Part shown: positions 31,001 through 64,000 of the stretch, piece by piece | How the letters are laid out: the number at the start of each line of letters is the position of its first letter | Numbering within the stretch: the first letter of the stretch is position 1 | Position numbers and translations under genes: made by a program | Notes under the pieces: generated by a model | What the model saw: only the letters and a program-made list of their open reading frames with translations | Told to the model about the DNA's origin: nothing | Database searches by the model: none | NCBI GenBank assembly: GCA_031763025.1 | Contig: JASSKH010000027.1 | Coordinates: 9,608,241 to 9,672,240, forward strand | Direction of reading: 5' to 3' | Length of the DNA stretch: 64,000 nucleotides | Origin: Macrocystis pyrifera | Lineage: Eukaryota > Sar > Phaeophyceae > Laminariales > Laminariaceae

Positions 31001-31412
31001 AGGTGCAGCGGTACCAGCAGCAGCAGCAAGCGCAGGAGCAGCAACAACAGCAACAGCAACAGCCGCAGCAGCAGCAGCAGCAGCAACAGCAACAACAGCA
31101 GCAGCACCAACATCAGCGGCAGCGGCAGGCCCAGCCGCAGCCGCAGCCACAGCTCCAGCCGCAGCCGCAGCCTCAGTCACAGCCCCAGCCGCAGCAGCAG
31201 CAGCAGCAGAGGCCGCCGCAGCCGCCGCAGCAGCAGGAGCGGGAGCAGCAGCAGCAGCAGCAGCAGCAGTGGTGGCGGCAAAGGCAGCAGCAGCAGCAGC
31301 AGCAACAACAACAACATCAACGACATCAACAACGGCAACACCAACAGCAGCAGCAGCAACAACAACATCGACAGCAGCAGCAGCAGCAGCAGCGACAACA
31401 ACAAAAGGCGTT
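31001..31412 (+). repeat. CAG/CAA-rich trinucleotide block
   Basis: About 400 bases of CAG, CAA, CCG and CGG triplets. Frame 31003-31530 reads as long Gln runs and then a normal-looking tail (LLVARTRKPYLSHQYAKGVL) to a stop. The other two frames read as Ala or Ser runs. The Gln frame is the likeliest if the block is coding. An AG acceptor-like site precedes it (CTATGCAG, 30996, or GAGTTAG, 31002). Confidence 0.8.
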
Positions 31413-32059
31413 GCTCGTGGCCAGGACTAGAAAACCATACCTAAGCCATCAGTATGCAAAAGGGGTGCTTAACGGCGTACCTTCTGCGCCGGGAGCATGT
31501 CCGCCAGGACGAGAGAGCAAGAAGGATTAGGAAAAGAAGGATGCATCCATGTGAGTTCGATGGCCTATCCCGATGTCGTACTGCCCGCACTGCTGAACCT
31601 TCACCCCGCACGGCCTGTACGTCTATGACTTGGTACCATGCGTGAGCAAATGTCTTGGGCGATGCTCAGAGCTCAGAGTTCGGTAACGAACTACAGGTAA
31701 CTTCGAATGCCTTCAATTCCCATACAAAGTTTATTAATACTAGCCAGGGCAACGGTACACGTGTTCTTGACGAGTTCTGCTACATCCTCTCGACTGCGCT
31801 ACCTACACCAACCCCCTTGTGGTTTTAAAACAAGCACGTGCGGGTAGTGCCCAAATACCTCCTGCCCAAGACCACCCTATCCATGGCTCGCCGAGGACAT
31901 TTCCAATTTCCGACAATGAGAAAAAGCAAAAACAAAAATCGTGCTCAACTCTTTACCCCCCGCACCCCCAACCACACTATCTCGGCCATCGCCGGGGGTA
32001 CCAAGTAGAACCAGCCTGCTGGGCCAAACCTTTGTTTACAGAAACGTTCCGTCACGGAG

Positions 32060-33460
32060 GTGGCAGAAGAGGCGGCAACAGTGGCGGCAGCAGCGGCGGC
32101 CGTGGCAGGGGCAGCAGCGGCAGGGGCAGCAGTGGCAGCGGGAAGAATGGCAGCAGGACCGGCAGGAGGAGGAGAAGTGGGAGCGGGAGCGGGAGCGGGG
32201 GCGAGAGTGGAAGCGGGAATGGAAGCAGGAGCGCGAAAGAGAGCGGGAGCGGGAGCGAGAATGGGAATGGGCGCGGAAGTGGGAGCGAGAGAAGCAGCAG
32301 CGGCTCTTCGTATTGTTCAGGCACCGCCAGCTACAGCTGCTGGCCTTGCTCCACCCCCGCTAGCTTCTGGAAACCGCGCCAAGGTCCGCCATGATAACGA
32401 AGCCGAAACCACTAGCAAGTCCTCGGCGCGCGCGCAGACGAAAAGCGGCAGCAGCCAGCGCCGCAAGGCACCAAGCTTCAAAACGAACGATTCATCTGCG
32501 GGGGCTAAACGCGCGCCGGCGGTAGTAGCGGCCGCGGCAACTTCCAGCGTAGCGGCGCCGACGGGGGTGTTGGAAAAAGTTGAGATGACGGGAGTCGTGG
32601 TCGGGCTGAAGGCCCCTGCTGCGGCGGCAGCCTCAGTGGCAGAGGCAGGGCCGTCATCTTCCATAGCATCGGCACCAACACCTGCACCGGCTCCAACATC
32701 GGGACTAACACCGGCACCAGCACCGAACACAGCACCGGAACAATCACCAGCATCAGCACGGGCACTAGCATCGATACTAACATCTTCACCAGCACCGTCG
32801 CCAGCACCAGCACCGGCAGAAGCACCAGCACCAGCAGTACCAGAAGCAGCAGCAGCAGCTCCCGGTACGTCGGTTGGGGGACCGCAGGCTACAGATTTTA
32901 GCCTTGCTGCATGCCCGAGCTTAAGCACGAATGGCGCGGGTGCTGCGTTACTCTTACAGGGATTGTCGGCGTCGCCACGCGGAGGTCCATCGGCACCGGT
33001 TGCCACTGCGCCGCTACCGACGGAAGTCGGAGCTACCAGCGGGAACGGGCCGACTCCCGGCGGCCCTTCATCGCTCGTGGCCCCAGCATCAGCCCCGGCG
33101 ATCCTCATTGGGGCTAGGAGTGGCGAACCGTGCGCAGAGACGTGGCGTACCTTGCGGCGGCGGGCCATCCTGCGCCAACCCAGAAAGGCTTTCCTGGCAG
33201 TGAGGTCCACCACACGCCAGGACCCCGGTGTCGCCCGAGCCCGGTGGAAGGCTGTCCTTTCCAGCGCCGCCAATGATAGCCGATGCCAGGCTAAGAGGGA
33301 GGACGAACAGGCAGAGAAGGGGGACGAGGTGTTGGCCACCCCGGTAGTCACACGCGGTCGTGGCAGTCGTCACAGCGGGTACGCGCTGAGAGTGGAAGCG
33401 AAGGCTTTCCGCAAAGATACTATCTTGGAACGCGCGCATATTGGCATTCGGGCGAAGGAG
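32060..33460 (+). CDS. Candidate low-complexity coding exon (unnamed)
   Basis: A 492-codon open frame (32060-33538), Ala/Gly-rich at first, then Pro-Ala-Pro-Ala repeats, then a more ordinary basic/acidic tail (AKREDEQAEKGDEVLATPVV, HSGYALRVEAKAFRKDTILE) that meets a perfect GAG|GTGAGT donor at 33460/33461. Upstream of about 32390 other frames are equally open: a Gln/Arg/Glu/Trp-rich frame runs 31941-32363 and a Ser/Gly frame runs 31819-32394. A 344-codon minus-strand frame overlaps the 3' part. The donor and non-repetitive tail favour + strand coding for the right half. No domain recognised. Confidence 0.35.
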
Positions 33461-33619
33461 GTGAGTCAGGGGAGAAGACGGTGGCGGGGACAATGGAGAA
33501 GAGGACTACACGAATATACCTGGCTGGCGAAACAATGAATAGGATTTCATTCATTTCCAACCGCGAAGCTTGTCTACCACGAAACGAGTTCCACTAGGAC
33601 GTACGTGAGCCAATCATAC

Positions 33620-34145
33620 ACTCAGGTCACGTTGAAGCCCCCCCCCCCCCTTTATATATGGGTTGAGTTGGCGTCGGTTGGCAACGACACTGTAAAACAT
33701 GCCGCTCACTACGTGAGCTAGACAACCAGGGTACCGTTTTTTTTTTTTTTTTTGGCAGTCGCCCACAGCTGGTCGTCGAGCTAGATCATTTGTGCGAGGT
33801 AAAGAACCTTTGCTCTGCACAAGGGGGATTGATCGTATCACGTAGTGTCTCTGGAAGTGGCTACACCGGAAACTAAACTAACTCATTGAAGCTGTCATCC
33901 ATATGCAAGTCCGCCTCACAAGCTGTTCTTAGTAGGATGCAGCTCACCCTTCATGCGACTCGCCGGACACCTCACGGCGCTTTGCGCTTGGTGCAAGCAA
34001 TGTCTGCCTGGTCGGTGAAAACCCGACATGCTCCGTCCCGGCATTGTAGGGATGCGAGGGTTTTCGTATGGCCATACGACTATGGCCATGCATGAGATGT
34101 AGTACATCTCTCCTATCAAGTACCCCCCCCCCCCCCCCCCCCCCC
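33620..34145 (+). repeat. Long copy of the C-tailed family 1 unit
   Basis: Starts after a C run (33638-33649), contains GGGTTGAGTTGGCGTCGGTT, ATTGATCGTATCACGTAGTG, GTCTCTGGAAGTGGCTACAC and the family 1 body, and ends in a C run at 34124-34149. Inverted relative to 26116-26660. Confidence 0.88.
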
Positions 34146-34217
34146 CCCCTCGCGAACAAACCAAGCCACAGGGCTCGATACATAAACCGGGTCCAGTTCG
34201 CTCGCCCCCTTTCACAG

Positions 34218-34531
34218 CATCCCCATCAATAACGATCCAGGCGGTCACCAAGCGAGATCACGAGGGGGCGATACAGGAAGCGAAAGCAATATTCACGAAT
34301 GCTCTCAACGAAAGTGCCACTCCCGTCACCTTGACTCCGGGACAAGCACAAGACCTAAAGGAAGCGATGGAACAGGCGAGTAGAACGAGAGCATCGGGGG
34401 TCGAGAAGGTTGGCCCTCGTTCAACCCCCCTCCGCGACGTTTGTCCAGAAATAGAAGCGCGAGAAAAGAAAACACCAACATTCCAGCAAGGTCATGCTGT
34501 GCATTGGAGAAGGCACGTTTTCATGTCGTAG
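34218..34531 (+). CDS. Candidate coding exon (unnamed)
   Basis: From a CCCTTTCACAG acceptor-like site the frame reads two bases then SPSITIQAVTKRDHEGAIQE, ...TPGQAQDLKEAMEQAS..., ending at TAG 34529-34531. The amino-acid mix is protein-like. It could be a last exon of the gene suggested at 31-33.5 kb, but its start phase does not match the donor at 33461, so another exon or a different gene is needed. Confidence 0.3.
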
Positions 34532-37286
34532 CACGTGCGATTGGGGCTCAGAATTATGGCGACCCTTCTGCCTCTGAGTCCAGCAGACCGCACCTTAGCG
34601 AAGCGCAGTAGACATGTTATCTCGGCGGCGGGCTTGATGACAACCAGAATTCTTCATACTTTAGGCGGTAGATGAACGCTACCCGCTACCCCTCGCATTG
34701 CCCCTACGGTCCAACAATCCAGGTCACCAAGACAGCAGAGGTGCTCCGATAGGCCGGAGCGAATGTCAATAGCGAGTTGGAGGCCGCACCCAAAGACCTC
34801 GGCGCGGCTCGTTTTTCGAAGAATGTACACGAAACTGCCACGCTCTCTGATCGCGCGTAGCCAATGTAGTAGTGAGACGCAGTGCGCGGGCCCGTCTTCT
34901 TTCTGGTCGCCGTGCGATCGTGGTCGCCAGCATCACCACCTCGGGGGCTGCTTGTAGTGGCACCAAATCATCTGGTTGAGTCTATGAAACGGTTCATCTC
35001 GTTTGAATCTTCGTGGGCGGGTTTATGGCGATGGTATTGATGAGTGCATGTGGGTGGGAGGAGCATGTGTATTGGTAAGGGGGGGAAGGGCGGGTTGAAT
35101 CAACGTTGCCAACAACTTTGTTGTTATCGACTACCGCTGCAGTTGGTTAAACATCACCGCGTCGGCAATATTCACGGGTGCCGCAAGCCGTGATCGAAGA
35201 CGGCAGTTGTTGTAAACTAGGAAAATCTGTGAGAAGTAACAGAGGTAACATAAAGGGCAATTACCAAAAACGGGTATACCCGTTTCGCTCGGAGCCAACA
35301 CGGGTACAGGCTAAAGTCAGGTAATAAAACACGCGCACGCTCGCTACAAAAAAAATCTGCTTCTGAACACCCTGCTCCCGCTTGGGAACCTGATACCACC
35401 CGGACCTGAACCCTCCAAATTGATCCTGGTTATAAATTTAGCCGCCGGCAGGGCCCACCCCGACTAGTACCCTGATCTCACGTCAAAATTGAGTTTCGAC
35501 TTTATTTTTGTCACTACTACAGTAATACGAACTATTTGCTACAGTACCTGGTAGTAGCAAGACCTAACGGCCCTAATGATACGATGAAGCATATGAAGAG
35601 GGCAATGGTTGAGTTTTATGAAAGGAAGAAAACGGAAGTACGACAGAACGGCTGTGAAAACTACAACGAGCAAGGAGTTAAGCCATAAAAGCTTACGAAA
35701 AACCAAAGCCAAAAACGGCTGGAACCCAAGGACTGTACGTAGTCAGATACAGGTGTGCCCGGTCGCTATCCCTCAGGAGCGGGTACAATGTGCTTTTGCC
35801 CAATCCTGTGGCTCTTGGGGTGTGTTTTGACTCGATTATGCTATAGGCTGTACACGGTTTTGACTCCAAACGCAACGGGTGTATCCGTTGTTGGATATTA
35901 CTCTTACGTCAATGCTAACGGGGGAGGGGGCGTTGGATGGGGGGGGTCCTTTATCATTATCGTTCATGCTACCATCGACTGGGACGAAGGGCGGCGTATT
36001 AAAGTGTTTTGTCACACTGTTTAACAGCCAATGGGAGCGCCGTAGGGGGAGGGGAGCTCGTCGAAAAGCGGAGGCATTCCGAATTGTGCCTCGCGATTCA
36101 TTCCTGCTGGCTTGCTCGGCGTATACTGGGATTCAAACATAATTTCCTGGCGTTGGATAATCGCCGATTACCTACGGGCCGAGAGAATAAGTGTCGAAAA
36201 TCACACGGAGGCGGTAATGTACGGGGGAGGAAATAACGGAATACCCACATGTCACGCTTGGTTTATTGCAGCGGGGGGAGGGCGATAATATTTACAAACG
36301 CAAACGAGGCGACCTCGCCTGAGAGGCACAGCCCGGCGGACGGTGATTGTTGGGCAAAAAAACACACGCTGAAAAGTAGTCGCTATTCATGGACGTTCGG
36401 AGTTTCTGTTGTAGATTTCGGCACACAGCACGGCAAGATAATATATCGTTGTGCTGCTGAGCAACACACTGGAACGCGGTGAAGGAAGCAACCGTGCGTG
36501 GTGGTGAGTAGACAGCTTCTTTCGTTGATTAGGATAGTTGAGAGTTGCCAGTGCTCGCCGTACTGCACCCCGAGACCGGGATAGTTCTACTTTTCCTGTT
36601 GAGTTGATTGCCATCTTGGCGTTATTCCCCGGGAAGTTACGTCCAGTCGTTGTCTGCAGTACTATTATTCCCAGTGCGTGTTCTTGCCGACGAACGGCTG
36701 GATTTAAGCGTTCAGTCAGTTGACTGCACACGCCAATGCTGATGCCACTGCTTTCTACACGATCCCTGGTATGCCTGGTCCAGGAGACCATTAACCGTTT
36801 AGGACCGCAGTCTCGTTTCGGGGACAAACCACGCAAATTTCAAGTAGTTAGTCCCCAAAACGGGACTGCAGTTCTTAATGCTACACCTGGTGATCATTTT
36901 CGCGCTATTTTACTGTTAACTATGCAGTCAGTTCCAAACGAACTACATACCACAACCAAGACCCAACGTTAACATCGATATGCAGGAAAAAAAATGCATG
37001 CGGCATTAATGTGCCGGGAGAGTATAGGTCTATCAGTGATTCTAGACGGAAAAGCAAGGACGACCGTTTGCGTCTTTTACATTAATTACAAACTACATTC
37101 CTGTTTTCACCCCCCCAGGCAGTCGGCGGGGGGGGGGGGGGGGGGGGGGGGGGGCAGGGGTTGCAATGAGGTGTTGGGGACTCGGATCCCGGTACTGATA
37201 TCGGGCGGGTAAATATGTCATTTTTCACAATCTTCCCACAATGCAGCGGCGTCTGGCTAAGAGCGCAGTGTTAAGATCAAGCAGGC
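34532..37286. other. Intergenic with scattered coding-like fragments
   Basis: At 35476-35688 a 70-codon open stretch ends in ...MKHMKRAMVEFYERKK and TEVRQNGCENYNEQGVKP. At 35755-36024 and 36009-36480 short frames carry YYSYVNANGGGGVGWGG, SFIIIVHATIDWDEGRR and TFGVSVVDFGTQHGK. These look more protein-like than the surroundings, but frames change often and I cannot name a family. A G run lies at about 37129-37154. Confidence 0.3.
36792..36878. repeat. Foldback family F, copy b
   Basis: GGACCGCAGTCTCGTTTCGG on the left and CCCCAAAACGGGACTGCAGT on the right, separated by about 40 bases including GACAAACCACGCAAATTTC. Confidence 0.75.
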
Positions 37287-37680
37287 GGGGCACATTGTAT
37301 CCCTGGACAGGTTTGCCTATTAAGTCGGTACTCGTTGGTGCTCACGAGTATTGCTTGCTTAGCGATAGAAGAGCAGCTTTATTCCTTTCGTGCGCGGGGA
37401 GACTGAGACCAAGCTCGTGCCCCTCTGGAAAGCCCCTGGTTTTCCACCTGAGATACGCCTTCCAAGTATTACGAATACGATCCCAGTGCTTGAACCCATG
37501 TAATTACCGGACTTTCAACCTCATTCAAGGCAGTACCATAACACTAGCCCACTCTGATGAACCGTATATGCAGAATTACGGGAAATTCATGGAAACCCCC
37601 GATTCCACGAACTAGAACATGAGTCGAAGATGCGGCTCATCAAAACCCACTCCCACACTTCTGAACGGCAAGGCAACGAA
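37287..37680 (+). repeat. Dispersed repeat D, copy 3
   Basis: GTATCCCTGGACAGGTTTGC, GGTTTTCCACCTGAGATACG, CTTGAACCCATGTAATTACC, then a downstream part (ACTAGAACATGAGTCGAAGA, AAAACCCACTCCCACACTTC) also found at 24950-25015. Confidence 0.85.
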
Positions 37681-38574
37681 GCTGGCAAAGTACGTAAAAA
37701 CAAATGAAAGGAAGACCTAGCCTTGAGGGGCAGGAAGAAATCGTCAATGAAAGCCATCGCCACGCCACCCGCAACAACAGGGGGGGAAGGCGAGGAAGAT
37801 ACGTGGAAAAGTGTAAAGTGAATACCAAAAACGGGAAGAAAAATAACACGGAAGACGACAGGAACCACCTATGCCCAGCCCACAACTCTGGAAACGTGTC
37901 CTGGGTCACAAATGAGTGTCCTGATTACCCAGACCAGCCCCGACACTGAGCGGGGGGGGTAGGCAGGAAAAAATACGCAAAAACCATCCCCAAAACCCAG
38001 CCCAAGAAAAAAGAAAAAACAGAAACACACCGAGCAGAAAACCCCCCGACCCGAAAGCTCGGAAAACGTCAAGAAATAAAAAAAAAAAACACCCCCACAA
38101 AATCGAGGAAAACGACAAGAAAGCATACAAGTATTACAAATACGATCCCAGTGCCTGAACCCAGGTAATTACCCGGCTTTCAACCTCATCAAGGCAGTAT
38201 GATAACAGCAGCGCAATCCACTCCAACGGCAGGATCAGGTTCATTTTACTTTTCAATTCTTGATTTGTAGTGTAACGGTATTCTACAGTACGTACACGTG
38301 CATTTTTTCGCTGGCAAGTTCTTGGGCGTATTATACCTAGGGCTCGGCACTGAGCCAATATTTACTGCCAGTACACAGATCCTAGCAGCACACCTCTCCT
38401 GCTTGAGGGAGGTGCCAAGATTCCAGGATATTAGCAGTTGGCGTACGTCCCACTAAAACGCCTCACAATACAACGAAAGCCCATCGGAACGGACTCCCAC
38501 TATGCGCAGGGCTGGTCAGCACACCAATGTCTGCAGGATGCGGGTCTTATTGGTCGAGGCTGGCCTTGCAATCG
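37681..38574. other. Intergenic; repeat D fragment, A-rich tract
   Basis: 37970-38120 is A/C-rich (many AAAACCC words). Repeat D fragment 4 lies at 38128-38210 (TACAAATACGATCCCAGTGC, CTCATCAAGGCAGTATGATA). No gene seen. Confidence 0.5.
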
Positions 38575-38725
38575 CCCGGCTTTTTTTTTTGGAAAACGTC
38601 ATCACGCGTGACTGCCCCTGCCGACCTTGAGCCCTCCAAGGGTTCGAGTACGGGTTTGGGTTAAGGTCTGGGTTAGGTCTGGGGTCGGGTTGGTCTGGGC
38701 CGACGTGCAAGATTGAAATTGACCA
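38575..38725 (-). repeat. Repeat H with telomere-like core, copy 2
   Basis: Reverse of 29345-29512: GGAAAACG, GACCTTGAGCCCTCCAAGGG, GGGTTTGGGTTAAGGTCTGG, GGTCTGGGCCGACGTGCAAG. Confidence 0.75.
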
Positions 38726-40709
38726 AACACGCCCTGCGCGAAGTTTTGTACCGACCAGTCCTCCTGCACACAGCGGAAGCCATCGAAACGTGTCGTGGAA
38801 ATCGAGTTTAAAATTCTAAATTCAGTGGTAGCGTTGGTTGTGTTGCAATTATAGCATACTTTCCCTACAATGACGTCGACAGCGGGGCGTGAGACTCTGA
38901 AGAGTGAGGGCGTGTCTTAACCCCCCCAGTAAGCATTGGAACGAACCGAATATAATATTATTTGCCACATGAATTGGTGCTGATTGGTTGTGGAAAACGA
39001 ATAGGTTCAGTGCAGCCCGAGAAAACAGTATATTTTGGAACAGGAACAAGAAGTCTTGCACTCCTTTTCCTTCTTTGGGATGACCGAACTGCCCGACCGA
39101 ACGGGAACAAATAACACTAGTTTGGTGTAGATGGACACCACCGAAGATGGACGTGGACACCAATTTGCGCACAACAGCGTGGTGTCGTAGCATGTGCAAA
39201 ATATACCGTTCGTATTGATTCGGCTGGCGAGGCCCAGGATTCTACATGGACCCAAACACATTTTTATGCATACCTGTGGTAGATAGGAACGGAATGAATG
39301 ACCACGAGCAGCCTCATTCCGTTTTGCTCGTTCCCATGCTCTTCGGAAGGAGTTAAGACGCGCACTGAGGTCGCTGGTTCGAATCTCAGCTTCATCGCCT
39401 GAAAAGCAGAGAAAAAGGAACCTGTAAAACCACTCGTCTAGAAAAATACCCAAAAGGAACGATGGAAGCAATGCGATCATTGTTTCCTGAGTCCGATACC
39501 GAAGAAATCGGAGGGAAAATGGGATGGTCATAATCTCATCCGAGTTCCTGACAAAATCGGAGATACATGTTAGGTTTAGTGTGGGAGAATGTGGTGGAAA
39601 TCGAGTTTACAAGACTAAATTCAGTGGTATAGCGTTTGTTGTGCAACATTTTTCCCTATACGAAAGAAAGTGCGGATGGTAAGAGAGAGAACGTACGTTG
39701 TGTCCGCATGTTCGACTCTTTCCTGAGTCCATCTTCCACCCCTGACCCAAACATTTCCTTTGAGATGAGGCTCAAAATCAACGTATTTTCTAGCTCTTTT
39801 CGTAGTGAAGCCAAATCGCGTAAAAAAGTGCTCCCAACAGGGCGCCTCCGGCCGGACCCCTTCCCCAGCCAGGGGGGGGGAGTGGTCGCGGCGCCGCGAC
39901 CAAAATCCTGATCGAATTCAGGTTCCTTGCTTCATTCTCCTTTCTAGAGCTACCAGTACCTAGCCCTGATATTACCACTACACGAGTGTGAGCATTTTCC
40001 AGGCACGGCAGAACATGCATCGACATGCCCATACGCATATTCACACATACGACATTCATGCAGTCAGTATCTGGCACATGTACAGTATACTACTGTACAC
40101 AGAATACGACAGAAAACAGGAACATAACGTATGAAATCATACTCTACCCCAGGGTATACATCTAAACACCCTGTCACCACGAGCGCAACGTACGAGCAAG
40201 AAGTAGACGCTTTGTATGGAAGCTCGATGAACCCGCACAACTCGCGCGCTGCTCTTATCATACGAGCTATGGGCCGCTGTTTTGAGCACTATGTCCGTCC
40301 CATATGCAGCAGTACCTGATCCCTGGTTTCGCATCACGGTTTGAACGGTAAACTTGTTTGGATTGGACAAACAAACGCAGTCTGGATTGCTGGCCGCAAG
40401 GACCTTCCCGAACTGTTGCAGCGCTGCCAAAACGGGGGTACATGGAACGTGCTTGTGAAAGCACGTATACATGAGCTTTCGCTATAAATAGTCTCTACTA
40501 TATCGTGCCGTATACTCGTATCCTCGGTGCCATATCCTACGGCCTGCGGCCAAGAGTAAAATTAAGGGGATGCTTGCTTCGCTTCCCCGTAGCCAGTTTA
40601 TGGAAAGAAAACCGTGGCGTTGGTGTAGAAACCCTCGTGGAATCAGGAACAAACCAAAAAAGACAGGTTTGCTTGACACGGCACTGCTGCTGTGGTGTTG
40701 ACCAGAAGG
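38726..40709. other. Region upstream of the kinase gene; no gene recognised
   Basis: A T-arm-like GCTGGTTCGAATCTCAGC lies at 39379-39396, preceded by a D-arm-like CTCTTCGGAAGGAG, suggesting a half-tRNA retroposon. 39838-39900 resembles 47015-47080 (GCCTCCGG...CCAGCC plus a G run). No promoter motif I would defend. Confidence 0.4.

Positions 40710-64000
<23,291 letters not shown>

Noticed and set aside
32317..33351. 344-codon minus-strand frame
   Set aside because: GC-rich mirror of the + strand Pro/Ala frame; the strong donor and less repetitive tail are on the + strand.
39007..39531. 174-codon minus-strand frame
   Set aside because: Its most protein-like part (AEIRTSDLSARL) is the translation of a tRNA T-arm-like sequence; the rest has no coding character.

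Overview
This is eukaryotic nuclear DNA: two long, intron-rich protein genes on the + strand, separated by about 21.5 kb of repeat-dense DNA. GC-rich exons of 60-280 bp sit in introns of 0.1-5 kb. The introns are full of poly-C/poly-G runs, microsatellites and short dispersed repeats. The architecture resembles a photosynthetic stramenopile such as a brown alga. That is a guess from gene structure and composition, not a sequence match.

Region 1 (about 0.7-19.2 kb, +): a complete or nearly complete M3-family zinc metallopeptidase of the oligopeptidase A / thimet oligopeptidase type. Fifteen exons join in consistent phase to about 826 residues, with HEFGH in exon 12 and a TAA stop at 19187-19189. 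The start codon and the N-terminal targeting region are unresolved.

Region 2 (19.2-40.7 kb): no gene I can name. It holds locally duplicated sequence, tandem arrays, a dispersed family at four sites, a 0.54 kb inverted-repeat pair (26.1-26.7 and 33.6-34.1 kb), telomere-like repeats, a decayed minus-strand coding fragment, and a CAG-rich/low-complexity block at 31.0-33.5 kb that may be part of a real gene.

Region 3 (40.7 kb to the right edge, +): a STE20/germinal-centre-kinase-type Ser/Thr kinase. Eight exons encode 300 residues, including all kinase landmarks. A long low-complexity tail follows (58.3-61.7 kb), then a 20-codon exon at 62.8 kb and the start of another exon at 63986. The gene runs off the window.

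The most interesting signals are mobile-element biology. (1) Two related short repeat families end in long poly-C tails and crowd the introns. One 5'-truncated copy begins exactly at the exon 9 splice donor of the peptidase gene and carries the donor sequence itself, as an intron-generating (introner-like) insertion would. (2) A 109-bp palindromic-ended MITE family has seven full copies and one fragment. (3) An 815-bp hAT-like element made of GGGTC pentamers sits inside one copy of a tandem triplication, so the other two copies show the empty site. (4) A small foldback family has one copy interrupted by the MITE. The two genes show no obvious functional link.
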